Virus record (IMG/VR): IMGVR_UViG_3300037237_000077
Location: 1-22,329 of that record
From: a virus
DNA length: 22,329 nucleotides
Direction: 5' to 3' (one strand)
This document shows, piece by piece, positions 1 to 7,510 of this stretch (the first letter of the stretch is position 1; every line of letters starts with the position of its first letter). The translations under genes and the position numbers were made by a program. The notes beneath the pieces are model-generated. The model made no database searches and was not told the origin of the DNA. It saw only the letters and a list, made by a program, of their open reading frames with translations.

Positions 1-2684
1 GCAGCCATATTCGTTAGCACATTTACATAGGGAGTCCACGGAGTAGAAGTAGCACCTGTGCCAGTGCGTGGCCAGCAAGCATCAGTATAGCCGCTGGCAA
101 ACGTTCCGTACCAGTCGTTCTGTAAGCCTTCGTGGATAAACGGCCCCGCTCCAGGTCCCCAGTGTTGTTGAGCGAAGGGGAGTAAATTAGTCCAATTTCC
201 ATTAGCTAAACATGCGTACTGCCCAGAACCCTGCTGCCCAGTTGGACTACTCTCGCCGCCTTCCTGAAAGTCCTTCGGCCCCGTGTACTGCTGGAAGATA
301 GCAAAGATATCGCCACACGTGGGTTGGCCTGTCAGGTAATTCGTAAGGTCGCTGATGTTGACACAGGTTGTTCTTAGCCCAACTCCATTAGCGAAGTGAA
401 CTGCAGCCTCCTTGTCTGCGAGGTCACAGTTATTCCCGCCGCTGGGCGTACGCGTGTTCCCGACGCAATTCACGTTGCCCATCGGAACGATCGGAGCAGG
501 GAAAGCCGTAGCAATCGTGGCGTCTTGCGTCGCATTCATGCTGACCCAAGAAGTCTCCAAAGCCTCAACCGTCCCGCCCGGTACTAGCGCCTGCTGCTGG
601 GCCGAGCACTGCGGGAAGTTCTCGCCACCCTTCTGGTAGCCAAACACGAAACTAAAAATCGATCCGTGATAGCTTGCAGCCTTTAGGTGTGCGATGACTG
701 CGGCGATGAAGATATTCCATCGCGTTGCGGCCTCGGTATTGAACATCACAGGCACGCCACTATGGTTTGTACTCGCTGCAACACAGGTATTCGTTGGAGG
801 GCTGCTATTTCCGGTATAGCTCGAACAGAAGCATGTGTTCTGACCCACTGTATTCAGCACATAGTCTGGTGTAAATATGTTTGGCGATAGATCAGATGCT
901 GGAGCAAAGACTGGTTCCATCAAGGCATTTGGATACGCCGCGAGCATCACGCCAATTTCATTGTCCAAGGCCGTCCACGAGTAAAGTCCGGCTGTCGTAT
1001 TGCTTTCAATCGTGTTCCAACCTACAGTGAATACAAACAACTTGAGTCCACCATTTACAGCAGCTGTTAAATTCGTGCTTGCGCCTGTCGTGGGCGTTGG
1101 GTACATGCCCTGTGTCACATTCTGAAACGATACGGATGCTGTATATGGGTAAGCACCGATGTCCCAGTTACCGGAAGCAAGACGGTGTGTGCAAGCTCCA
1201 TTACAGCCATAGTTGGAACCGAAGTTAGCTGGAGCCCCTGTAAGTAGCCCAACAATTCCCAAGCTTGTGAGGTTCACACCGGCACCAATGGCAGAGCTCC
1301 CTGGACTGAGCATGTACTTTCCGGTCAGACTCGGGTTAGTGATAGTGGTATGCGCGTCTTGGCTTGTCCCAGAGCGCCATGCAGCCAGCGTGTTGCAGGT
1401 ATGATTGCAGCCGGAAGGATAGATCGCGATACCGTTTCCACCGCCGTTGCCAGTCTGCGTGATGTTGTACCAATCGTTGTAGTCACTGGCTGATACAGTT
1501 CCAGCAGCGTAGTTAACTGCAATCTCGCAGTTCCGAATGATGTTGTTCTTTACAACTCCGCCCGTCGATCCAGTGTCATTGTTGACTTGGATTGCTCCAT
1601 TCGCTCCGATGCTGTTGCAGTCAATCATATTGTTTACGATTGTCGAGCCGCCGCCTGTGGAGATTAAACCATTGCCGTTATAGTCTATAGTTCGACCCTG
1701 CACAATCAGATTGTTGTAAATCTGGCACTTAACTGTGCCGCCGTTGCCTTGTGTGAAGATGAATGCTGTTGCAGCCGAGCCACTGTCGCCATGAAATTTG
1801 TTGCTATAAATCTGGCAATTCGTAATCGGAGTTGTCCCGCTGTTGGTGTAAGCGAAGGTGCCATCGTGGTGATCTCCGCTAGCATCCCAATTCGAAAATG
1901 AGTAGATGTCATTGAATGCGATTGTTTCTTGATCGCAGAGCGCTGTCCCTGATCCATTCCCGCCAACCCCAATGCCCCAATTAATATTATAGATTTTGTT
2001 CTTAGTGAATGTATCGAGGACTGTCGTCGTGCCGCAGTTGTCCATGATCCCAGTGTTCGTATCATGGATCGTGTTGCCGGATACTGTGATGTGATCATGC
2101 GCACCACTGAGATAAATAGCTACGTCCCAATTCGTCGAAATGTCTGTGCAAGTCGTGGCATTCGTGACCACACACAGATTTGAAATGGTGAAGTTTTCAA
2201 CTGTGACATTGCTTGCACCAATGACAGCAACGGCAGTGCTAGATGTGTGATTCGCAAGTGTCGAGCCGTTGGCTGTATTTTGGATCGTGGCATTCGTTCC
2301 ATTGAAGGTGATATATGCGTGACCGTTATCAATAATCGCGCCAGCTGTATTCCCGCCATAGCCCCAGACTGGGCTCGTGAACACTGTTCCAAAGTCGAAC
2401 GTGACTAGAATGGGGCTGCCGCTTGATCCGCCGCCCTGAGCACTGAGCATCGTACTGCCTGTGGTGCCTGTAAACGTGCCGCAGACCAGAACTTGGGTTC
2501 CGTTACCAATCTTGCCTGTCGTGTTTCCCCAGTTCGTCGATGTGTTGAACTGAGTAGGCGTAAGGATGGTGACTGAGCCTCCGGTACAGTTACCAGTAGC
2601 TGTACCAGCGGGAGTGACCTGAATATTAGCCACCTGCCCGAAAACTGCAAGCGAAAGAATGAGAATAACTAGAAAATATTTCAT
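1..2684 (-). CDS. Secreted-type beta-helix plus TIM-barrel-like protein, 3' truncated at the window edge
   Basis: I read this frame codon by codon and found no stop from the ATG at 2684 to position 3, giving 894 residues with the C-terminus beyond the left edge. Residues 1-17 (MKYFLVILILSLAVFGQ) look like a Sec signal peptide. Residues about 20-515 resemble a right-handed parallel beta-helix with NTIHDTNTGIMDNCG, NKIYNINWGIGVGGNG, NNLIVQGRTIDYNG and NNMIDCNSIGANGAI rungs, as in pectate-lyase-like proteins. Residues about 520 onward resemble a glycoside hydrolase barrel: GGLKLFVFTVGWNTIES, then LYSWTALDNEIGVMLAAYPN, FSFVFGYQKGGENFPQC and FIHEGLQNDWYGTF. Cys pairs are frequent (GCNHTC, YGCNGAC). 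The start directly follows the fibre stop, with no clear ribosome binding site. It could be a tailspike or an exported depolymerase. Confidence 0.7.
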   Translation of the reverse strand, partial: MKYFLVILILSLAVFGQVANIQVTPAGTATGNCTGGSVTILTPTQFNTSTNWGNTTGKIGNGTQVLVCGTFTGTTGSTMLSAQGGGSSGSPILVTFDFGTVFTSPVWGYGGNTAGAIIDNGHAYITFNGTNATIQNTANGSTLANHTSSTAVAVIGASNVTVENFTISNLCVVTNATTCTDISTNWDVAIYLSGAHDHITVSGNTIHDTNTGIMDNCGTTTVLDTFTKNKIYNINWGIGVGGNGSGTALCDQETIAFNDIYSFSNWDASGDHHDGTFAYTNSGTTPITNCQIYSNKFHGDSGSAATAFIFTQGNGGTVKCQIYNNLIVQGRTIDYNGNGLISTGGGSTIVNNMIDCNSIGANGAIQVNNDTGSTGGVVKNNIIRNCEIAVNYAAGTVSASDYNDWYNITQTGNGGGNGIAIYPSGCNHTCNTLAAWRSGTSQDAHTTITNPSLTGKYMLSPGSSAIGAGVNLTSLGIVGLLTGAPANFGSNYGCNGACTHRLASGNWDIGAYPYTASVSFQNVTQGMYPTPTTGASTNLTAAVNGGLKLFVFTVGWNTIESNTTAGLYSWTALDNEIGVMLAAYPNALMEPVFAPASDLSPNIFTPDYVLNTVGQNTCFCSSYTGNSSPPTNTCVAASTNHSGVPVMFNTEAATRWNIFIAAVIAHLKAASYHGSIFSFVFGYQKGGENFPQCSAQQQALVPGGTVEALETSWVSMNATQDATIATAFPAPIVPMGNVNCVGNTRTPSGGNNCDLADKEAAVHFANGVGLRTTCVNISDLTNYLTGQPTCGDIFAIFQQYTGPKDFQEGGESSPTGQQGSGQYACLANGNWTNLLPFAQQHWGPGAGPFIHEGLQNDWYGTFASGYTDACWPRTGTGATSTPWTPYVNVLTNMA

Positions 2685-5600
2685 TTAATTAGATGTGCAA
2701 AGGATATCGTAAGTTAAACCAGAAGTCGCCACATGGGTAATTGTGATCTGATTCGTTGTTTTGGCGGACACGTAACTCGTGGAGTAATTTGTCGCTGCCA
2801 AAGCATTCGTTGGGCTGAACTGGCAGTGCCCGCTCGAAGTCATCCCAGTCACCGTGACAGTATTGCTGGTGGCTGCAGTTGTTGTTAATGATGCGACGAT
2901 CGGAATATTTGCAGTTCCGACAGGTAGAGAAGGAAGAATCTGAAGATTCTGCTCTGACCCTGCGCTAAAGGTAGGCGCTGATCCATACCCAGTTCCGCCA
3001 AAGTCAATTACGATTCCGCCAGTAGCCGCAGGGATTTCGTTCGGATAAGTTCCCGTCATGACAAAGTGACATTGTGCAGGAGTCGTCGGGGATCCGCCAG
3101 AAGCCGAGCATGGTGGTGCATTCGCATAGCCCAATGAACTTGATGCAGTGCCTTGGCTGTAGCTTGTTGTGCTCGTGACGACGCCGGAGGTTAGCACGCC
3201 TGTCGCACTCGGTCCCGTTGCGACTATCGTTGTCTGCCAAATACCAGCAGCAGGTGCATTCGGGACGACCGTACTGAATCCGCTTGATACGTTCTCGGGT
3301 TGCTGCCAGCCAAATCCGTTCGTAATCGGCTGCTGCGCGAGGCCTTGACTACCACCGATTAAACCACCGCCAGGCCCCGAAGATGTTAGACTATTCGCTT
3401 GGAAGCCATTGCTTCCGCCATAATTTCCAGTGTTACTGACATCTGTGAAGTTGCTGGCTGTAATATTTCCACCACTAGTTTCTGAGGTCAGCGCTCCAGT
3501 TGTAGGCGTGGACAAATGCAGACTGGCTACAGTCGCGACTCCCGCAGTCGTCACAGTCGTATCGCCGGAAATTGTTTGAGGAATGTATGCAGTAGCCCCA
3601 GAGTTCATCACAGGGAATTGTGCCGAGGTTCCAAGAACAGGACCGCTCCCAGCGTTCGCAAGTACGAACGCATCAGTCGCGAGCAAGGTAGAGTTGTCGC
3701 CGCCTGTTTGCGTTGTTCCGGTCACGCCATTCGGAAGGGCTGGAGTGCCTGAGAGGTTTGCAGCCGTTCCCGTAGTATTTTGGTTTAAAGTAGCAACTCG
3801 TGCAGCAGCTAATGTGCCGCTCGTGATATTCGTCGCAACAGTAGTATCAGTGGTCGCACTAGCCGCCAGCCCGCTCACGTCAGCAGCAGCAGGTTGGGAC
3901 TGAAGTGGTACTCCAGAGTTGCTGATAGAGTAAATCCAGGTATGGGTCAGCGAAGGAATTGACTCGATGCCTCCGAGCGTCGTGGTGCTGGGAACTGGTA
4001 GTCGCGCGGCAGGGAGAGTTCCGCTCGAAATATTCGTCGCTACTGTGGCATCTACAGAGCAACTAGAAACGGAGTTGCTCAAATCTCCGCAAGTAGGCTG
4101 CGCTTGGTGCGGCAGGCCGGACGTATCGATATAAGTAATCCAATTATGAGCTGCGCTCGTAATGGAGTTCACGCCGCCGATTGCGCCCGCGCTCGCAGCA
4201 TTCAAATTGTGGATGACATTATTCGATGATTGAACTGCTGTGATGCCTGTACCGCTGATGATGTTCGGGGTAGTGATGACAGAGCCACCATTCACCGTCA
4301 ATGTACTACCGCCTGCATTTGCTAGGACGAACGCGTCTGTGGCGAGCTTCGTGGTGTTGTCGCCCGTGGTCTGAGTCGTGGCCGTCGTACCGCTCGGCAG
4401 CGCCGGCGTACCTGAAAGATTAGAAGCCGTGCCAGTCGTACTTTGATTGAGCGTTGGGAAGTCCGCTGCAACAGCGATGCTGGGCACTCCCGAGGTGGTC
4501 GTGTTCTTTAAAATGCCTGTCGCTAAGCTACTGAGAATCGTTCCATTCAACCCTTTGATTATCAATACACCGCCAGAGCTAAACGTTCCATCGCCACTCA
4601 TGGCAACACTCTGGATGGTAGTACTTGAGGCCCATAGAGCTATCTGGCCGCTGGTAATTGTGCCTGAGTAGGAAACATTGCCCCCGCCTGCGGGCGTGCC
4701 GCAGTTGGCTCCCCCTGAAACAGTCACGCCCGTTGCGAACTGCCCCCCAGGACACTGACTTGGAGTTGCTGCAAGAGCCGTTGCCGTACCAGCTAGACCT
4801 GTCGTACTTTGGTTCAATGTTGGGATGTCTGATGCAAGGACTGCTCGCCACAACCCGACACCACTCGCGCCATTCGGCGCAGCGTAGAAAAACTTCGCCG
4901 TCTGGGTTCCAGACAGGCCGACAGCAGTACCGGTCGTACTTTGATTCAGGGTCGGGATTCTGGCTGCTGCCAAGGTTCCGGTTGTGATGTTCCCGGCATT
5001 GGTCGTGTCGATGGTCGCAGAATTTGCCAAACCGTTACTGCCTGCAACTAAAGTTCCAAGACTTGCTCGTGGGATAGGGAAAGTAATTCCAGAGTCTCCG
5101 AGGGTTCGGCCATTTACGCCTACAAAAACAGGAATACCGTTATTCGTGCTTACGCTAGGCCCACTGACATTCCCCGCATTTGTACCGTATCCTTGAGCAT
5201 TCACCCATGCAGTGTTCGCAATCTTGCTCGAACTATCGACAGTGGGAGGTGTTGGAGACGTTGGTGTACCTGTCAGGTTCGGACTTGCCAAGGGTGCATA
5301 GGCTTGTCCTTTCACGAATGCGTCTGTGGCAATCGCAGTAGAGCTATCAGTCAATAACTGAGTAGGTGCATTCGGCGTGCCTGTAAGCGAAGGATTCAAA
5401 ATTGGCGCTCGTAGTGTCAATGCTGTGGAGAGGTCTGTTTGATTCGTTATATCCCCTGTAATTCCTCCCCATGCAGCACTTCCTCCCGTGCCCCCAGCTA
5501 CGCAGTCTGGACGGCCTCCAGCGCTATAACCCTGTACAACCTGTCCAGTGATGCAGTCTCCCGCGAAGATACCGCCGAGGGTATAGGGAGTTGGGAAGGG

Positions 5601-6056
5601 TAAGCGAGCGATCGCTACGCCAAGAATATTGGGAACATAGATATCAAAGTTGCAACTTCCGCTCGGGCACCAGTAGGATGCAGGCCCGGTACTCGCTGGT
5701 TGTACGCACTGATACCCAGACGATTGACTTCCGCCTAATACAATCTGATTTGCGGAGTTCTTGATTGTAGTACTGAAGCAGATGTTCGCGGGGTTCGTCA
5801 GAGTCGTATCGGCTACTTGGCAAGGTTGTCCGATTACGCCATTCGTCACCGTACAAATGGTGGGTCCAGTGATCTGTGAACCGCCTCCGCCAGCCTGATA
5901 GCTGATCGAGTTCCCATTGCTGTCCGTAGCTTGAAAAATGATTGTACCAGATGGTAGGAGTCCACTAGAGCCATTGTAGATGCTCGTGCTCGTGACGGGC
6001 ATAAAAGCTTGCCCGAATGCAATGTTGGAGAGTAATAGTAAAAGAAGTTTTCGCAT
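2685..6056 (-). CDS. Long repeat-rich tail fibre with signal-peptide-like N-terminus
   Basis: The product is 1123 aa from the ATG at 6056, which forms TAATG with the previous stop; an ATG at 6080 adds eight residues before MRKLLLLLLSNIAFGQAF but lies inside the previous gene. The hydrophobic start looks like a Sec signal peptide (cleavage near AFG-Q). Residues about 25-165 are a Cys-containing beta domain (ISYQAGGGGSQITG...SYWCPSGSCNFDIYV). Then come fibre repeats: two LTGTPxxPT...DSS..IA(T/N).A(F/W)V units, four TLNQxTTG units, and two long blocks ending LATDAFVLANAG. A GGI/GGV...HTWI/HNWI...QP unit also occurs twice. The last 200 residues are strand-rich. It is probably a homotrimeric fibre. 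The stop abuts the start of the last gene (TAAATG). Confidence 0.7.
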   Translation of the reverse strand: MRKLLLLLLSNIAFGQAFMPVTSTSIYNGSSGLLPSGTIIFQATDSNGNSISYQAGGGGSQITGPTICTVTNGVIGQPCQVADTTLTNPANICFSTTIKNSANQIVLGGSQSSGYQCVQPASTGPASYWCPSGSCNFDIYVPNILGVAIARLPFPTPYTLGGIFAGDCITGQVVQGYSAGGRPDCVAGGTGGSAAWGGITGDITNQTDLSTALTLRAPILNPSLTGTPNAPTQLLTDSSTAIATDAFVKGQAYAPLASPNLTGTPTSPTPPTVDSSSKIANTAWVNAQGYGTNAGNVSGPSVSTNNGIPVFVGVNGRTLGDSGITFPIPRASLGTLVAGSNGLANSATIDTTNAGNITTGTLAAARIPTLNQSTTGTAVGLSGTQTAKFFYAAPNGASGVGLWRAVLASDIPTLNQSTTGLAGTATALAATPSQCPGGQFATGVTVSGGANCGTPAGGGNVSYSGTITSGQIALWASSTTIQSVAMSGDGTFSSGGVLIIKGLNGTILSSLATGILKNTTTSGVPSIAVAADFPTLNQSTTGTASNLSGTPALPSGTTATTQTTGDNTTKLATDAFVLANAGGSTLTVNGGSVITTPNIISGTGITAVQSSNNVIHNLNAASAGAIGGVNSITSAAHNWITYIDTSGLPHQAQPTCGDLSNSVSSCSVDATVATNISSGTLPAARLPVPSTTTLGGIESIPSLTHTWIYSISNSGVPLQSQPAAADVSGLAASATTDTTVATNITSGTLAAARVATLNQNTTGTAANLSGTPALPNGVTGTTQTGGDNSTLLATDAFVLANAGSGPVLGTSAQFPVMNSGATAYIPQTISGDTTVTTAGVATVASLHLSTPTTGALTSETSGGNITASNFTDVSNTGNYGGSNGFQANSLTSSGPGGGLIGGSQGLAQQPITNGFGWQQPENVSSGFSTVVPNAPAAGIWQTTIVATGPSATGVLTSGVVTSTTSYSQGTASSSLGYANAPPCSASGGSPTTPAQCHFVMTGTYPNEIPAATGGIVIDFGGTGYGSAPTFSAGSEQNLQILPSLPVGTANIPIVASLTTTAATSNTVTVTGMTSSGHCQFSPTNALAATNYSTSYVSAKTTNQITITHVATSGLTYDILCTSN
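3650..4458 (-). repeat. Paired long repeat blocks within the long fibre gene
   Basis: Two copies of about 145 bases, near 4311-4458 and 3650-3797, encode the same block: TLNQ(S/N)TTGTA(S/A)NLSG, TPALP(S/N)G, TTQT(T/G)GDN(T/S)T, LATDAFVLANAG. Two further TLNQSTTG units without the block lie near 4801-4824 and 4932-4957. The protein match is close, but the DNA is diverged at third positions, so the duplication is old or under protein-level selection. Confidence 0.75.
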
Positions 6057-6370
6057 TATTTCAACCCCACTGCAATCCACTGGTAAGTGACACCAGAAGT
6101 GTTCAACGTAAAACCAGTCGTTGTGATGCCGGCGATGTTGACAGAACCCCCGACTCCTGTAGCCACGACGTAAGGAGCACTGCTGAATGCTTCGGGGAAG
6201 GTTACGCTAGTCCCACCCCCACTTCCGTACTGAATCAGTATTCCGCCTGCAACTCCTATGGTGTAATTTTGATTTTTAACATAGGCAGTAGTTGCTAATT
6301 TCAGTGAGCTGTCTGCTGATACTGGAGTCGGGGCAGTTGGTGTCCCGGTAAAAGTTGGGCTGTTTAGCAG
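5195..6370 (-). repeat. TGTP-type fibre repeat shared by two adjacent genes
   Basis: The motif SPxxTGTPxxPTxxxxDSSxxxAxxAxV occurs in the small fibre (about 6268-6370) and twice near the start of the long fibre (about 5300-5400 and 5195-5290). Adjacent genes sharing such units could exchange segments. The motif itself is common in phage fibres. Confidence 0.65.
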
Positions 6371-6646
6371 GGCGTAAATCGCCATGTCTGCCTGCGTCAT
6401 GATGTTGCCTAAGACCGCAGTCAGCGTGCTCAGGCTAGTATCCATCACAGTGTAGCCTTTGATGACTAAGGCTGCGGCCAAGGCTGCGACGAATGTGCTG
6501 GACTGATACCAGACCTTGTTCAACCACAGAGAAGGTAGTGCTTGATTGGTGACGATTCCACCAGTGCGTGTGGTATCCGCAGCATAGGTAGCATCGCTCT
6601 CTTGGTTCGCCTCGCCTGGATTATGCTGCAAGAAATTTGTGGACAT
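6056..6646 (-). CDS. Small tail fibre protein (gp53-like C-terminus)
   Basis: The product is 196 aa from an ATG at 6646, with GGGAG about 5 bases upstream and beginning right after the previous TAA. The N-terminal half is helical (LNKVWYQSSTFVAALAAALV). It contains SPTFTGTPTAPTPVSADSSL followed by KLATTAYVKNQNYT, a repeat shared with the next gene. The C-terminus (VTFPEAFSSAPYVVATGVGG, then GFTLNTSGVTYQWIAVG) matches the gp53-like putative fibre C-terminal domain, a trimeric receptor-binding tip. There is no signal peptide, unlike its two large neighbours. It ends in TAATG with the next gene. Confidence 0.75.
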   Translation of the reverse strand: MSTNFLQHNPGEANQESDATYAADTTRTGGIVTNQALPSLWLNKVWYQSSTFVAALAAALVIKGYTVMDTSLSTLTAVLGNIMTQADMAIYALLNSPTFTGTPTAPTPVSADSSLKLATTAYVKNQNYTIGVAGGILIQYGSGGGTSVTFPEAFSSAPYVVATGVGGSVNIAGITTTGFTLNTSGVTYQWIAVGLK

Positions 6647-6655
6647 TAGTCTCCC

Positions 6656-7510
6656 TTACGACGCGTGGCCGAGGTCTGCCCCAGCAATGTACGGACTATT
6701 AAGATCTGCTCCGAAGATTGGCAGTGTAGAGAATGTGTGAGTGTACTCGACAGTTTCAGGACGCGGAACAATCATTCCGTTCAAGATCATGTCTTGAATT
6801 AATGCTGAGAACGAGCCGGATAGGATAATCGTCGCTGTCATGTTCTGGTTGTCGATGACGTAGATTACGCCACCGGGAAACAGCTGCTGCCAACTCGTCC
6901 ACAGTGATCCAATCTGTCCATTCCACTGGTTCTGGATAATTTTTGCCTTGATCAAGATGCGGTAGTTGAAGTCATTCAGTACGGCGCTGACGCTTGCAGT
7001 AATAGGTTCACCAAAAGAGTGTGGTTTCGTAAACACAGCCACAGGATCACCAGATAAAAATTCGGTAATTACGACACTCTCTAGGTCACCCCCAGTACCT
7101 ACTTCTATACTCTGTTCCACCGACATACCTGCAATGGAAGCCGTTTGAAATACAGTAGGAGAGTTGATTGTAGTAATTGGAGTGCTCAGAGTCGTATTTA
7201 CTTGCGTCGGATTGAATGGCAGTATTCTACCAACTCCGACAATCTGTCCAAGAATATCGAGCTGCACCCCGACTGCCGCGTTGACATCGAAATAGTTGTA
7301 CATGACGCTCGCCAGAGCGCCAGCATCGATGAATGGCTGGATAAGAACTGTGAGCCACGCCTGCAAGTTGGGGGCATTCGTGCCTTTGTACTCGCTTGTG
7401 AGCAGTTGTAGGTAGTAACTACTCGGTGGCATAACGCCTGCGCCAGCCAAGCCTCCAAAAGGCCCGCTGCCAAATGCGCCGCTACCGAATGATCCAGGCG
7501 AAGTGCTCAT
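6656..7510 (-). CDS. DUF2612 baseplate/fibre-associated protein (gpI-like role)
   Basis: The product is 284 aa, ATG in an ATGA overlap with the tailspike stop. The segments YYLQLLTSEYKGTNAPNLQA, then DAGALASVMYNYFDVNAAVG and VQLDILGQIVGVGR are the DUF2612 signature, and LNDFNYRILIKAKIIQNQWN, GQIGSLWTSWQQLFPGG is its second conserved block. By position these proteins take the place of P2 gpI and help attach fibres to the baseplate. The N-terminus is Gly/Ser-rich (GSFGSGAFGSGPFGGLAGAG). The C-terminus GADLNSPYIAGADLGHAS is a short repeat. The TAA lies just before the GGGAG of the next gene. Confidence 0.8.
   Translation of the reverse strand: MSTSPGSFGSGAFGSGPFGGLAGAGVMPPSSYYLQLLTSEYKGTNAPNLQAWLTVLIQPFIDAGALASVMYNYFDVNAAVGVQLDILGQIVGVGRILPFNPTQVNTTLSTPITTINSPTVFQTASIAGMSVEQSIEVGTGGDLESVVITEFLSGDPVAVFTKPHSFGEPITASVSAVLNDFNYRILIKAKIIQNQWNGQIGSLWTSWQQLFPGGVIYVIDNQNMTATIILSGSFSALIQDMILNGMIVPRPETVEYTHTFSTLPIFGADLNSPYIAGADLGHAS

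Noticed and set aside
396-890. Plus-strand open frames near the left edge
   Set aside because: They show Arg/Cys-rich, low-quality protein text and lie opposite the continuous minus-strand gene. The same holds for all other plus-strand frames in the window.
1706-2650. Several separate minus-strand open frames of 80-130 codons
   Set aside because: They lie in another frame inside the 894+-residue protein, which is open without a stop over the whole stretch and has coherent beta-helix rungs. They are shadows.
6057-6080. Longer start for the long fibre gene
   Set aside because: It adds eight residues in front of a clean signal peptide and lies inside the previous gene. TAATG at 6058-6054 is the natural coupled start.
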